NCBI GenBank assembly: GCA_009602725.1
Contig: WELB01000014.1
Coordinates: 440,964 to 504,963, forward strand
Length of the DNA: 64,000 nt
Direction: 5' to 3'
From: Spirogloea muscicola
Taxonomy: Eukaryota; Streptophyta; Zygnematophyceae; Spirogloeales; Spirogloeaceae
How positions within the stretch are numbered: the first letter of the stretch is position 1; each line of letters opens with the position of its first letter. Position numbers and translations under genes: made by a program. The notes beneath the pieces were generated by a model that ran no database searches, was not told where the DNA came from, and saw nothing but the letters and a program-made list of their open reading frames with translations. Below are positions 12,035 through 24,093 of this stretch, one piece after another.

Positions 12035-13190
12035 GCCCACCCGGCCGCGTCCTGCCGTCACAAGCCGTGCTTGGGGTGTCGGCTACTTGCGTGTCCTGGC
12101 CTATCTGCGTCCATCCATTGTCTTTCATGTGCCCCGCGCGCCTTCACTTTCGGGTTTCGAGATCAGGTGTATGCTTTGGGGCCGGCGCTTCACAGCCGTC
12201 GCCTGCGCCTTCCGGGCCCTTCGCACCTTGTGCATTCTTTCAAGGCTGGCCTCTCACAGCCATCGCCATACCGTGAATCCAATTCGCCCCCTTGAAAATA
12301 AGGGGTGCTACTGAGAGCTACTCTCTTGGTCTACTCTTTAATTGATTTGGTTCGTCACAGCCATCGGCCCCATTAAGGAAAGCTGTTTTCGGTGAATGTG
12401 AAGTGGGCGGCGTTGGGGACGGATGGTGGTCGGCACATGGGGAAAAAGGGCGGCACGCCCGAGCGGCATGCCCGGAACGTGGGCGGGGCCGAGCTTCCGG
12501 GGTGGACCGCACGAGACGGCTGGCGACGGCACGGTCGGTAGGTTACTGCTTGTATGCACGTGAATGTGGGAAGGCGGAAGCGGCGTCGGAGCAGCGGCCA
12601 CGGTCGGAGCCAGACGATGGAGTAGGCGGGCGGGAAAGAGAGAAGGCGCGCAGAGCGCATGAAAGGAAAGGGAGGCCAATTCAAGCCAATACACTGTTAA
12701 AGCAAAGTCTAGTGGAAAACCAGGAAGCTCCTACGATGAGAACGATGGCTGGGAAGGCCAGCTCCATTGAATTTAAGCGCGCTCGATTGCCATTGATGTG
12801 GAAAGGCCGGAAAGGAGTGAACAACGTCCGAAAAGGGCCTGACAGAAATGCAAGTAGAAACGGTTCCACTGCCTGACAAGGAGTCGACAAAATACAGTAC
12901 CGCTGAGGAACGCGATCGGCGACTGGCGGGAAAGCGGACGACGGGCGCAGACGGCCGTCTGGCCCAGAAAGGTCGTTCGCGGTGGCCGCCGTTCCGAGAA
13001 GCCAGGACGGGCGGGCAACGTGGCAACCCGGGCCCCACTCCCCCCTCCTCCCGCGCGCCGGCTGGGCGAGGCGCGCGGACACAGCCCGAGGGANGCGACA
13101 GTGTCTACTACCACGTGCATGGGATCTCACCTCTCAGTCATCGCGCGCGTCATGGTGGTGTCCACGAGGCGCACCAGCGGGACGTGCCTG

Positions 13191-13221
<31 letters not shown>

Positions 13222-13356
13222 GCCGTCGCCGCCGCCGTCGTGCGGGCGTCGGCCTTGGCTCCCGGCTGTTCCTTTAGTAGGAGCTGGTTCCTGCCTCGGA
13301 GGCGGCGATCGCGGCGCGGCGCGGCCCGCCAGTGTCTCCACTGTCAGCAGCCCTCC
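12035..13356. other. Repeats and GC island upstream of SEP-like gene
   Basis: A plus-strand hairpin copy lies at about 12225-12270 and a copy of the GCGCGC repeat at 12632-12710. From about 12890 to 13350 the sequence is GC-rich, with an N at 13094 and a GCC trinucleotide run at 13188-13240. Long overlapping frames here are composition artefacts. The last part is probably the promoter and 5' UTR of the gene at 13357. Confidence 0.5.
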
Positions 13357-14283
13357 ATGGCCTCCGTCACGCCTGCCGCCGCTGCCACCGATCTGGGGGC
13401 GCGGCGCTTCAGCCCCGCGCTGGCGTCCACCTCCGCCGTCACGCGTGGACCTGCAGCCGGGCCGCGTTGCTACGTGTCGCAGCTCGTTGCGCGACAGGGC
13501 CCCCAGGGCCGGCCGCTGAGGGTCTCCTGCACGCTGGCCAGGCAGGAGCCGCAGACGGCTTCCGGCAGGCCGGGCTTGCCCCCCAGGATTTGCACCCTTA
13601 GCCAGTTCTCGCAGCACACCGAGGGCTCCAGACCGGCCAAGGCCGCGGTGGCCGGGCCGGAGCCGGAGCCGTCGGTGGTGGAGCTGCTTGCAGCAAGCGT
13701 CGAGGCATCTGCTCAGGTTGAGAACCTGGAGACCTTATCGGGGCGCTTTGCCATGGTGAGTCACTTTCCTCCCTCTGGCTTTGTCATACTCGGCATGCTT
13801 TGTATAAGCTTAAGTCTCTCTCAGCCGCCCGTCTTTCTCCACAAGGCTGAAGAGCTCTCAATCTGCACAGAGCACACCTTACTTGACGTTGCGCACACAA
13901 GATTGACCTAGGACATGTGGTTATTGCGGTTGTTCTTATGCTGAGCGATTGACTTACTGGGTCTCCGCTCTTGTGTCTGACAATGTCGTTGTTACTGGCT
14001 TGGACAGATCTTCTTTGCTGCCGCGGTGGGACTGGAGATGGCCACGGGCAGCAGCATCTTTCAGGGCATTGGTGTAGAGAAGCTGGCGGGCATTCTCGGC
14101 CTCTGTCTGCTTGCAACAACATCTGCTGCCACGTTCGCAGTGGCTTATCGTGCTCGGAGGCATGTCAGTGCACTCTTGGCAACTGGTTGCAAGAACCTCA
14201 TGGACTCTGCCGTGGACCGCGTCATCGAAGGGCTGTTCTTCGAGGATTCCAAGGTGGAGCCTTTCACATCAGACCAAAAGTGA
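13357..14283 (+). CDS. LHC-like stress protein (SEP/ELIP type)
   Basis: Two exons (13357-13755, 14008-14283) give 224 residues. The first 110 or so are rich in Ala, Ser, Arg and Pro, like a chloroplast transit peptide. Residues 125-133 read ETLSGRFAM, the E-x3-G-R-x-A-M chlorophyll-binding signature of the LHC superfamily. The intron falls directly after its Met, and exon 2 continues with IFFAAAVGLEMATGSSIF. A second hydrophobic segment (LAGILGLCLLATTSAATFAV, about residues 160-180) follows, then a basic tail ending in SDQK. Two membrane helices with one signature fit stress-enhanced proteins or related two-helix proteins that bind free chlorophyll or dissipate light energy in thylakoids. It is not a full three-helix antenna. 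The assignment rests on the motif, so the subfamily is uncertain. Confidence 0.8.
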
Positions 14284-15223
14284 TGTGGTCGTCTTCTAGT
14301 GTATCTGACAACCCCAGTTCCAGCAGTGGCCTCGAGCAGGGCCGGTGTCATCAGCAGTCAGCCTCTATTACAGCAGTACAGTGTTAACACCGATTGCTAT
14401 GCAGGAGCTGGTTGCTACTGGGCAGATTTTCTGAGGCCCGTTGCAGATGTCCTCAGAAGGATAGTCGCGAATGGCTCTGGACAAGCTTAGATGCCATCGT
14501 GCTGTCCGGAGGTTGTTCAGCAAGTGCAGCTATCTTATGTACAGCATAGCAGCTCTGTGATTCTTTGGTGTCCTAGATTTGATGCACCCTCAGTAGCTTG
14601 TATCAACAGGCGGTATTGCCATTGTGTACATAAATGTTAGTGCACGTCCAAAGCGGATGTGCACCCTATACTTTATTCTCTGTTACTTCATTGCAGCTGA
14701 TTTCATGCTCCATGTGTATCTATAGAAATCTATCTTTGCTCAAGAAGCACGTTGGTTGACTGGGTTATCAGGTTTGATAATTGTCAACTAAACATGAGCA
14801 TTGTACTCAGTACGGGAATGGTCCTGTCATCAGCTGCTAACAAGATCCGCTGGTCAATGTGCTGAGAGTGCTGGTTGACATCATCAACAAATCTGGTCAT
14901 GATAATTCTTACAGCTATGGCCACATTGTTGGGAACAGCAAGCTGTGCAAGTGGAGCAGACCAGACAGGGGAGTGTCCTTGAGCTAGATGATGCTGTAAA
15001 GCTTTTGCAAACAGTATCAGTCAGACCCATATGTCCTGTCTGTACTTGCACAACACTGGCGAGCTACTGGTTCGCACATGAGAATGAGTCATCTGATTCG
15101 TAACTCAATCAGTGCAAGCCAATGTCTGAGTACAGCAAGTCAATTCTGTATGAGTACAGAGTTCCTCACAGAAAGAATAGGTGCCCAAGATTCTCTTGGA
15201 CTTGAAGTAAGACCTGATGAAGG
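14284..15223. other. 3' flanks of converging genes
   Basis: About 940 bases between the stops of the SEP-like gene and the peptidase E gene. No coding signal or repeat was recognised; it probably holds both 3' UTRs. Confidence 0.5.
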
Positions 15224-16760
15224 TCAACTGTGATTCATGTCATTCATTTTCAGCAATATGTCCATGCGTGCTCCCGGTTGAAACTCTTCTGGTTCTCGCT
15301 TTGGCCAAAACACCCTGGCACTGTTGCCTCCAAGCAGCCTGATGGACCTGTGTGCCCCATTAACCTCCAGGAGTGTGCCCTCTCTGAGGCCAACTACCGG
15401 CACAGCCCCATCCTCTTCGTCAGTGTACTGCCTAATACGCTGCTCCCGATTCTCCTCCATGGAAACATTGAATCCAAGTTCCTTCAACTTGGCCTTGGGC
15501 TCAGGTTCCTGTACAAGGATCGCCAACTCTTGAATGTGCAGCTCCACACGGTAAATGGATGTCAAGGATCAGGGCCAATTGCTAGCAGCTGGCCAGTCAA
15601 CGGATGACATCCTTGTTTGGCTGTGTGAGAGAACGTCATCATGTGACGACTGTGATGAAATCTAATATCCTGTGGGCTTACAATTGCAACCTTATGTGAG
15701 AGAGAAAAGGTTACAACCTGTTATCTATGCCGATGGTGAACATGAGGACAGACTGACCTGGTAATGCGGGCTGATGTTGAAAGGAACGATGTTGAGGCCT
15801 TCAAAGGACGGAATGGGGCAGATGGGCATGCAGATGCTGGCGCTGATGGTGGGACCCGCGCATGTGGACCCGCACGAGGAGCTCATGAAGAGGAGGTCCC
15901 CGGCCACGACGCGCGTGCGGAGCGTGTCAATGAGGCCCGGGTAGGAGTGAAGCTTGCGCAGGAGGTTGAACGTATTCCCACCGCCGATGAAGAGCGCCTC
16001 CGCTTCCTCCACTGCTTTCACCTGCGCTTTGCCGGCAAGCTGTCAGAGGGGGCTGGTTGCTCTCTGAAGTTGTAATGCTCTCGCAGTGGCCAACGCAGAC
16101 AAGTGATCAGGCAAGCAGGAGGAAGCTGCTCTGACAATGTCTATTGAAGTGACCGACTTCTGCTCAAGAGCTAGTCGATTGATCAAAAGGCTCAGATGAC
16201 CGACTTGGTCAAGGAGTTGTGCTCTGTGAATCATGCTCCTAGTAATGAATTGATAAAGGAGAGTGCATTATACATGCAGCTCTCAGGTGGTTTGATCAGG
16301 CATTGGCCACCAACACGAGGTACCAATGACAGCGGGCGGGCGAAGGTGGCCAGTGCATGACCCACCAAGAACGGCGAGCGGGACGGGCCTCACCGGGTCC
16401 GGCGCATGGTGGATGGAGGTGCAGTCGAAGCCGAGCTCGGCGAGCCGCGCCTTGGGGCGCCCGGTGTGGTCGATCGGCTGGCCCCTGTCGTCGTACTTGA
16501 TGGCGCCGGGGTTGCCGAAGTACTTATCGTAGTCGTGCAGCGCGTAAGGCACGAAGAGGACGCGCCGCACGCCGCCGGCGCCCAGGAAGGCGGCGATGGC
16601 GTCGCCGCAGTGCCCGAAGTAGGTGCCGCCGTAGAGCGTGGAGTTGGCGATGAGCAGAGCGCGCGTGCGGTAGCCGGGGTCGCCCGCCGGCGACGACAGC
16701 GCGTGGTCGCGCCAGCCCTGCCACGGCGCGCGGAGGCCGCCGCGCCCGGAAACAGATAAG
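15224..16760 (-). CDS. Peptidase E-like (S51) aspartyl dipeptidase
   Basis: Three exons on the minus strand: about 16760-16394, 16021-15758 and 15508-15224, joined in phase 0. The order matches bacterial PepE, which cleaves Asp-Xaa dipeptides: ALLIANSTLYGGTYFGHC, RRVLFVPYALHDYDKYF, FIGGGNTFNLLRKL, the nucleophile loop, ISPHY, ENREQRIRQY and VVGLREGTLLEV. Ser in SSSCGST, His in SPHY and Glu in LREGT match the Ser-His-Glu triad. The Asp normally before MPI is Cys here (SICMPI), and the Asn after the nucleophile loop is Thr. The N-terminus is unresolved: no ATG precedes the first exon in frame, and that exon is GC-rich like other first exons here. It lies head-to-head with MENG about 0.7 kb away. 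Confidence 0.9.
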
Positions 16761-16779
16761 CAAGTAGAAGCAAGCACAG

Positions 16780-17435
16780 GATAAGCTCCTCTTCAGAAAA
16801 CATGAGGGAAAGTAAGCTCTTCAATAGGAAGTGGCTCCCTGTGAAAGAAAGAAACTTCCAGTGGGAAGCCAGTGTGAAAAGCCAGCCCAAGAGGGTGCCA
16901 GAGGGCCGAAAAGGTGCTGGAACCCATAACTAAGCAAGTACCATCTAGGATAGTGATTGTCTAACTATACTGGCAGCTGCAAGTCGAGAAACCAGCCAAT
17001 AAAGTAAGCTCTTCCAAAGAGTGAGAAGGAAGACGCTTCGAGTAGTGGGCGATGGCTGTGATTGGCCAGCCTGTGATTGGCCACCCATCCTGTGTAGCTG
17101 CCACAATGGGCAGCCCTCATGCAGCCAGAAGGCCTCACAAAGTTTTGTACATAGCCCTGCAAGTGACACAACAGACAATGCTATGGACGGGTATATAGTG
17201 GCTACTTGCTGAAGATGTCACAAAGTGCGTCAGCCTAGTGAACATGAGTCATGAGAATGTCGAAGAGGAAAGCTTACTAGCCATGAGCAGTTTAGACTCA
17301 AGGACTTGTGGTGCTGTTGATTTTCTGCTTAAGTAGAATACCAGATCAATGCTGTGATCACCTGCTGGAGGCTGAGGGGCAATGGAGATGCGTGACCACA
17401 AGGTGACTGGCAAGTGAACTGTCGCTTGGGTGGTN
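16780..17435. other. Spacer between divergent genes, two LINE ends
   Basis: The shared upstream region of the peptidase E and MENG genes. It holds minus-strand LINE 3' ends at about 16810-16905 (with AGTAAGCTCTTC and GTGAAAAGCCAGCCC) and 17000-17075 (GGCTGTGATTGGCCAGCC). An N at 17435 interrupts the GC-rich start of MENG. Confidence 0.6.
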
Positions 17436-17437
17436 AG

Positions 17438-17475
<38 letters not shown>

Positions 17476-19581
17476 CGAGAGGTGGCCGAGGCCGTCGTTT
17501 CCTGCGGCGCGCGGCGGGTTCGAGGCCGTCGCCGGCAGCGACGGCGGGGCTGTGGCGGAGCGCCGCCGCCTCTTCAACCGCATCGCGCCCGTGTACGACC
17601 AGGTCGGCGCGCCCCCGAGCCTCCTGCCTGGGACGGCTTGGCGCCCCCATGGCCATCTTCCGCCGCTGTCGCCACCACACTATGTCGACGGTGCGGCCTC
17701 GTGGTCAGCCATTGCCGCTCGGTCGACGCTTCCATACTTCCGGTGTAGCCATGGTGGGTTTACGCCGGCTGCCCGAGAGCGGACTCGACAGCTGAGACTC
17801 ACCGCTCTACAAGCCTCTCTGCGCAGCTCAACGACTGGCTCAGCCTGGGCCTGCACCGCGTCTGGAAGCGCATGGCCGTCAACTGGAGCTGGTGCCCCTC
17901 CCCCCTTCCCTTTTACTCGCAAACTCAGGCCCCGCCACTATTGCGCACACCCGCCGCTTTGGCAAACGAGTGAGCGTCTGCGGTCAGTCAAGCGGTGCTG
18001 GTGAGCACAGACGTTGGCCTGGCGCTGACGCTGTGGCTCCCAACCTGCCCCAGTGCACGCGCAGGCGACACTGTGCTGGACATATGCTGCGGGAGCGGTG
18101 ATCTAGCCTTCCTCTTGGCCCGCAAAGTCGGACGCGAAGGCAAGGTAGTGCTCCTTGCCATTGCCAAGGGGCCACACAGGGCGGGCGTCTGGCCAGTCGC
18201 TTTGCTTAGAAGCCTTGCTGGCTGCAGCGCAGCAGCTTGGCTCTATTGACCGCAAATCCAGCTCCATGGTGCCACAAATCCAGCGCCCAGCCGGCATTCA
18301 GAGCACCTCAGCTCTTGTTGTTGGTGGTGGCTTATTGATCAGAGAAAGGCTAGGGACTCTTTGCATCTGATAGAGCAGGAGGTACTAGTCACTGAGTTGC
18401 CTCGCCAGGCCAGGCAGGTGTTTGGTCTGGACTTTGCGCAAGACCAGCTTGACGTTGCAGCGCGGAGGCAGGCTTCAGACTTCGAGGCGTCCAAGTCCTC
18501 CATGCAGTCAGCCCCTGAACCCTGACCAATTGCTGCACGTAAATCCCATGCTCTGGCAAGTCTTTTGAGATTGCTGACGCACTCGTCATCCTGCACATCT
18601 TGCAGGAGCAACAAATAAGCGTGCACATGCTGGAATTGTACTCTGACACTCTGTGGCAGCCTGAGAATCGTGACAAAGGGTTCCTGAACCAAAAGAGTGG
18701 CTTGTTTAGATGGGTGCAGGGTGATGCTCTGGCCATGCCCTTCGAGGATGAGTCTATTGATGCTGCAACCATGGCTTATGGCCTTCGCAATGTGACGGAC
18801 ATCCTCCAGGCTCTCCAGGAGGTCCTGCGCGTCCTGAAGTCAGGTATACTAGCAGTTAAGCAGCAGCACAAGAGATGCTGGGCTATCTGCAGCGCTGCAT
18901 GGGAACATGCGAGGACGAGCTGCTCCCAAAGCTAAGCTTGTTTCTCCAACGTATGGCAGGAGGGAAGGCTGCTATCTTGGACTTCAATCACTCGAGTGAC
19001 ACTTTCACGAACTCCTTTCAAGTACAGTAGCCTTGATTACGGACCTTCAGAGATTGTCCTTTTTTTACAAGCTCGTTACTGCTGGGCAAGCATGTGGTAG
19101 ATATTGCCGAGCAGTTGCATTCATCAATGGCACTGCATAGAAGCTGAGAGGTTGCCTGACTGGCAGTGGGTTTCTTGTGGGCATCTGCTTGCTCTGGGTC
19201 ACCATCAGAGACACGCGCTTACTGTAGGCCCCTGACCAGGAAGCGCGTCTTGCTCTTGGCGTGCAGGCATACATGCTCGACAATGTGGTTGTCCCAGTTG
19301 CCCAGCAATTTGGACTCGAGGAAGAGTACAAGTACCTGAGGCCATCAATCGAGCGTTTTCCTCAAGGTGAGCTTAACGTGCTCCTTCATGAGATGCAAAA
19401 TGCAGGGATCTGTCAAAGCGAAGCACTTCCATGTTTCGTGCCCTTTTATTATAGCTGGAAAGCTTTCACTTGTGCAGGGCCACAGCTCGTGAAGCTTGCA
19501 AAGCAAGCCGGGTTTGCCAGCGCAGTGCACCACGAGATAGCTGGAGGGCTCATGGGGATCTTGCTTGTCTCTAAGAGCTGA
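17436..19581 (+). CDS. Demethylphylloquinone methyltransferase MENG
   Basis: Eight exons (17436-17602, 17827-17891, 18054-18144, 18418-18506, 18710-18843, 18960-19021, 19267-19366, 19478-19581) join in frame. The product is a UbiE/COQ5-type SAM methyltransferase. It has RLFNRIAPVYDQLNDWLSLG, HRVWKRMAVNWSCARAGD, motif I VLDICCGSGDLAFLLARKVG, WVQGDALAMPFEDESIDAAT, AYGLRNV, AAILDFNHS, MLDNVVVPVA and an ending GGLMGILLVSKS. The spacing and the DLAFLL and NVVVPVA blocks match plastid MENG, which makes the last step of phylloquinone (vitamin K1) synthesis for photosystem I, more than mitochondrial COQ5. The N-terminus with its transit peptide is cut by the N at 17435; no start codon is visible downstream of it. 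Peptidase E lies divergently upstream. Confidence 0.92.
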
Positions 19582-20235
19582 GCAAGCTTCATGCTGGCCT
19601 GCTACAAAGAAAGAAAGACACTTTCCAGTACAGGGCGATGGCTGTGATTGGCCAACACAGAAAACGATTGAACGAAGAAAGCCTGCTACAAATCCCAACG
19701 AGTCCTGCTAATGGCAGAGGCACTGCTGGAGCCTGATCAATGCTGCATGTATTTGACCGGAGGTCGGGGCAGGCAGTTGTTGCCTGAGCAAGGCCAAGCA
19801 GAGCATCATTCATTCATTGAAGCCTCAGTGCTTGTCAATTGCTTGGAGCCACGTAGTCATCCCCAAACAGCGTTACACTTCACAGGCAGGCGTGCGCAGA
19901 GCGCAACATGCAAAAGTTTGCTCCTCACTCCTGACATCAGTGGCTTGGTCCCAGACACTTCCACATCCAAATTCACCCGCAAAACTTGCAGGTATGCAGG
20001 TCTCTGATGAGAGGGCTGCTAGCTTTGTGTCTGCCTCGTGGCTTGGCAAGCCTGCCCTTTTGACGGTTTTGGCCAGGACCTTGGACTTCACTGAAGTTGC
20101 ATGCATAGAATATAGGCAAGAAGATGTAGGCTGCCAATGACGACGAGAGGCTGTGAGAGCCTGGGTAGCCCAGAGTCGGATGCGCTTGCCTCGCTGGCCA
20201 GTGGCTCTGCCTGGCCATTGAAGTTGCTTCGCCGC

Positions 20236-20266
<31 letters not shown>

Positions 20267-20411
20267 GCCGTCTGAGGCCGGTCGCGGCGTCACCGAGCCA
20301 GGCTTGCCGCTCCTCAGAGAGGCTCTGCCGCGGGCGGCGGCGAGGCCGGGGCTGACGGCTGGCGAGATGGCCACACAGCGGCCGTCGAGCTGACCCTGCG
20401 GCACGCGGCGC
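19582..20411. other. Spacer with LINE end and CCG repeat
   Basis: A minus-strand LINE 3' end lies at about 19605-19670 (GGCGATGGCTGTGATTGGCC). No gene was recognised in 19670-20200. A CCG-rich trinucleotide run at 20228-20272 begins the GC island of the next gene. Confidence 0.5.
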
Positions 20412-23400
20412 ATGGTGGCGGAGGGCCGCGCCATGGCGACGGCGGCGGCGGCGCTGGAGCCGGCCATTGCGGCGCAGGTGGCGGAGCTGCGGGACTGCGC
20501 CGACGTCGACTTCAAGGTCGCCGCCGCCGCCGANCGGCGCCTGCTCGCCGCGCCGGAGCTGACGGCGACGGCCGCCGCCGCCGTCGCTCGCCGCAGGGCA
20601 AGTCGTGTACAATGCGGCGAGCCCCGGCGCGCCGCCGGACGTGGTCTTCCCGGTGGGCGACGGCGCCTTCCAGCCCCTCGGCCTCGCCTCCACGCTCGAC
20701 AGCGCGCGCGCCTCCGCCATCCTGCGCGCCTGGACCGCCGCCGACGCCTCCCTCCTCCTGCGCCTCGTCCTGGCCCTCAGGTCCGGCGGCGGGCGCCCAC
20801 CAAGCCCGCCCATTCTCCATGGCTCTATCTGAGCTGCGGAAGGTTCAGAAGTTGTGGGTTCAATGCAGGCCGGCCCGTCCCTCGGGGGAGTTTTTCCTCA
20901 TCTGGCGGCGGTCTGGTGATGGGGCTGGTGGCCAGGGCCATGTACGTGCAGCACCAGCGCAGGCTCGTGGAGGCCGTCACCGACCCCCGCGTCAAGTTCG
21001 AGATCAGCACTGTGGGCGAGCTCGACGTGAGAGACCACGAGATCTCTACAAACCCCCTTCCACGTAATTGTCTGACATTGTTATCACCTGTTAGAGTTCC
21101 TGACCGGCGCTTTCGTCCTCGTCTCTCGAGGCCGCTGAGCTGTAGCCTTGAGGTCCTCTTGAGCTGCTCTTTGTGACTCCAGGGCGTGGAGATGTGCCTC
21201 ATCGGAAGTACAGGGGAGGTCAGCGTCCAGCAGTAAATGGCTCACACAGCATTGATGTCTCTGTGCTCCTGCAAGCTGCTCCAAGCACACAAGTTGACCC
21301 CACTGCTTGCCCGCCGTGTAGCACTCAGAAACGAGCAGCTTCAAACACGACTCGTGCCGTTGAGTCCTACATCTGCTAGATTCCTGCACATAACGGCGCA
21401 GCGAGATGTGGTCTCTTTGATTCCAAGTCCTCTGGGACAAGCTCGTCCTCCAGATTCTGCTGTTGGTTGTGTGGGTGCGGCAGGGTGGGGGTGAGGTCCA
21501 ATTTGCGGCGCCGTTGCATGAAGTCAATCTGGGGCCGCTGCTGGCTGCCACTAGCGCAGCCGTCCCGAAATACTCGCAGCCACGGCTCACCCTGCAGGTC
21601 AGCTCACCAGCTTCCTGTACTTCCAGTACCCAAGCAATCTGGAGCCACTGCTCTAACAGATTGAAGTTTGCGCCATATTTTTCCAAGCCATGTCGCAAGC
21701 AGGAATACACTCTTCGTCAGTCCCCAGTTCCCATTGGTTGTATGGCATGGCTTATCATTGGGGCTGAGTAAGAGACGATGTTGCACTTCCCATCCTTTGT
21801 TTCTGTTGGCCAACCTGCTTTTGGTCCTCCAGTAATGTCACCCTCGATGCCATTGCCCTCATACACTAGCAGATGGCTGCTGCAGGTCAAGTTCCTTCTG
21901 CATAGCCTGGCCCCCCCTCAAATAAATCTACTAGGCCCTGCGCTGATATCTGAAGCCCTCAACGTCGCCGACCTTTCGCTCCCCGCCTGGACCTTGGACA
22001 TGCAAGTATTGCAGCCATCCTCTTCATTTGCACCAGTTGCTTGTCATACTCTCTGTGGGAGTCAACCAAGAACACTTCTTTATCTGGAAAGTGCGAGGCC
22101 TTGTGCAGGTGCCTGATTGAGTACCTTCCTGCAGCTCAGCAGCAGCTCCAAGCTCAGGTAAATTATAACAATTATGTATAAGCACTGCTGCATGTCTCAG
22201 GCCTTTTGCCTCTGACAGATACAATGTTGCAGGAGATCTTGAAAGCTGGTCAAGTTGGCTCAGGTCTTGCACTGCAACCACTGCTTATGTAGGTTCAAGA
22301 GGCAAATGCATCCGTGGAAGTTCGGCGGAGCTTCATCGCAGCCCTTCCCCGAGTCTTTGGACGGCCCCTAGAGACAGACACTGTATGGTCCATTCTTGAT
22401 ATGCCGCATTGTAATTTACCAGAATGCTGCATGGAGGTCCGTCACACAATGAAAGATCGACTTGTAGACTGTGGGATGTGTACTATCAGTAAGCTTGGAC
22501 ACTTGTTGTGTCATATATACCATCAGATTGTGCAAGCTCTTATACTGGTTGTTTGAACGTACATGTCCTCTTCATGAAGAACAACCTGTTCTGCATTGCA
22601 GTCTGAGTTAGTTGTTGCTGCTTGATACCTGCATAAGGTTGCTTACCGGAGGGTTTCGCTGCTTGCTGCAGCGGCAGCTTTTACATTCTTAGTAAGTCGT
22701 GTGCAAGGCCTGGTCCACTTCCTGCCTGGACCTTGTTTGATGCCTCATTGTGGCGCTCGCTCAAGGATTAGATATAAGCACAACTGCGCGTTGGTTAAAA
22801 ATTATAGTCTCCTGCTGCTGCTTGACTAAGTTATTATTGTGAAGCGTCCTTCTACTTACAGGTAGATTTGCATGCGTTTACATTGCCCCTTGCAGATACA
22901 CATAAGCTTGCCCACCCAGTTTCCAAAGCTGCCTCCCGCTCTCACGCTGCAGAGCTCGCAGGTGGTTTTGTCCTCTAAGCTGCAGATAACTCTACTCAAT
23001 GCTGCAGCACATACCCTGTCACCAAGTCATTATAGTAGTTGCAGAGTACAGAGGGTCTGATGAGCTCAGATGCGCTGTCTTATACAGCGGCTGCTGTCCC
23101 CTGCTTGATTTGTGTATGTTGTGTCCCGCCGCTTGCGTGACAACCTTTATTTAGCTTTGCAATGCAGCACTTTGACTCGTCAGGAAAGCCCATTACCAAG
23201 CTCTATGACGACCTCCCTTGGAGCCCGCGGTGGGACGTCCAAGAGATGGTCAGGCGAACATGGTGAGCTTGCTTGTGACAAAGCCAGTGCTAACAGCAGT
23301 CCAGGAATGTACCAATATGCTTGAATATCACTTTTGTGGTCATCATTGTCTCCAACGATAGGATGCTTATGCACGCTGCTAGGCTTGAGACGGAGGCAGA

Positions 23401-23599
23401 CCACTAGGCACAGCGGCGCTTCTAAATCAAGAGCTTTGGCTCAAAAGGAAGTGCTTAATGTTAGATGTCATGCAAGTGAAATTGCAGACTACCTAAGCAC
23501 ATTATTGAAAATTGCTCTCTCTTTTGCAGGAGCTTCATTGTAGAAGAGAATGTTCTGTTCAAGAAGCTTTGCACCGACTCCTTGGCTGCCCGGCGATGA
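20412..23599 (+). CDS. BRE/BRCC45 subunit of the BRISC complex
   Basis: About twelve exons. Two start codons are possible in frame (20412 and 20433). The first exon contains an N (20534) and seems to lack some sequence. Then come an exon ending at 20780, and 20936-21026, 21183-21218, 21484-21597, 21886-22001, 22109-22157, 22293-22382, 22638-22691, 22896-22961, 23168-23262 and 23530-23599. Diagnostic blocks in order are VYNAASPGAPPDVVF, MYVQHQRRLVEAV, VKFEIST, GVEMCL, EVQFAAPLHEV, LSLPAWTLDMCLIEYLP, EANASVEVRRSFIAALP, FGRPLETD, FPKLPPALTLQSSQ and LPWSPRWDVQEMV. BRE is a double-UEV scaffold. It holds the Lys63 deubiquitinase BRCC36 in BRISC (cytosol) and the BRCA1-A type complex (nucleus) and has no enzyme activity itself. 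The intron at 22002-22108 needs a GC donor (GCAAGT). Confidence 0.93.
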
Positions 23600-24093
23600 C
23601 AATGGATGTTCTGCTGAATCAGAGTCCTTAAAAGTGTAAATGTGGCAAAGAGCACCAGCATGTATAGGTGCAATTAGTGACAGTCAGCTGCTACAAACCC
23701 TTGTGCGGCTTGGAGCAGTCAGCATCTGGGCCCTTACAGCACCAGTAAATATCAATTCGTACACCTGGGCTGCCGTTTCTTGCAAGCAATGCAATCTATA
23801 GCGCAAAGTGTTACTAATTGCATCATGCAAACCCATCATGTTCATATGGTAATGGCACAGCTATCTTGTAAATTACGTGGCCATCCACCTGAAATGATTG
23901 TAAGTGTTCACATACACATGGTACAGTCATTACTTGTAGGTAAGTGGCAACTTGAAGATAGTAGGCAATCGGCGATGTTACTCATGACACTCTGCTCGTC
24001 CCCAAGGACCTACTATGAAAAGAACTACGACATTGAGAGTCACAACAGCTATGCACGACTGCCGGATCATCATTAGCGCTAGCAAGAGTGGTC
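23600..24093. other. Spacer between converging genes
   Basis: The 3' flanks of BRE and ALDH3. No coding signal or repeat recognised. Confidence 0.5.

Noticed and set aside
12982-13911. 309-codon frame upstream of the SEP-like gene
   Set aside because: Only the part from the ATG at 13357 to the donor at 13755 is supported; the rest is GC-rich read-through with an N and a trinucleotide run.
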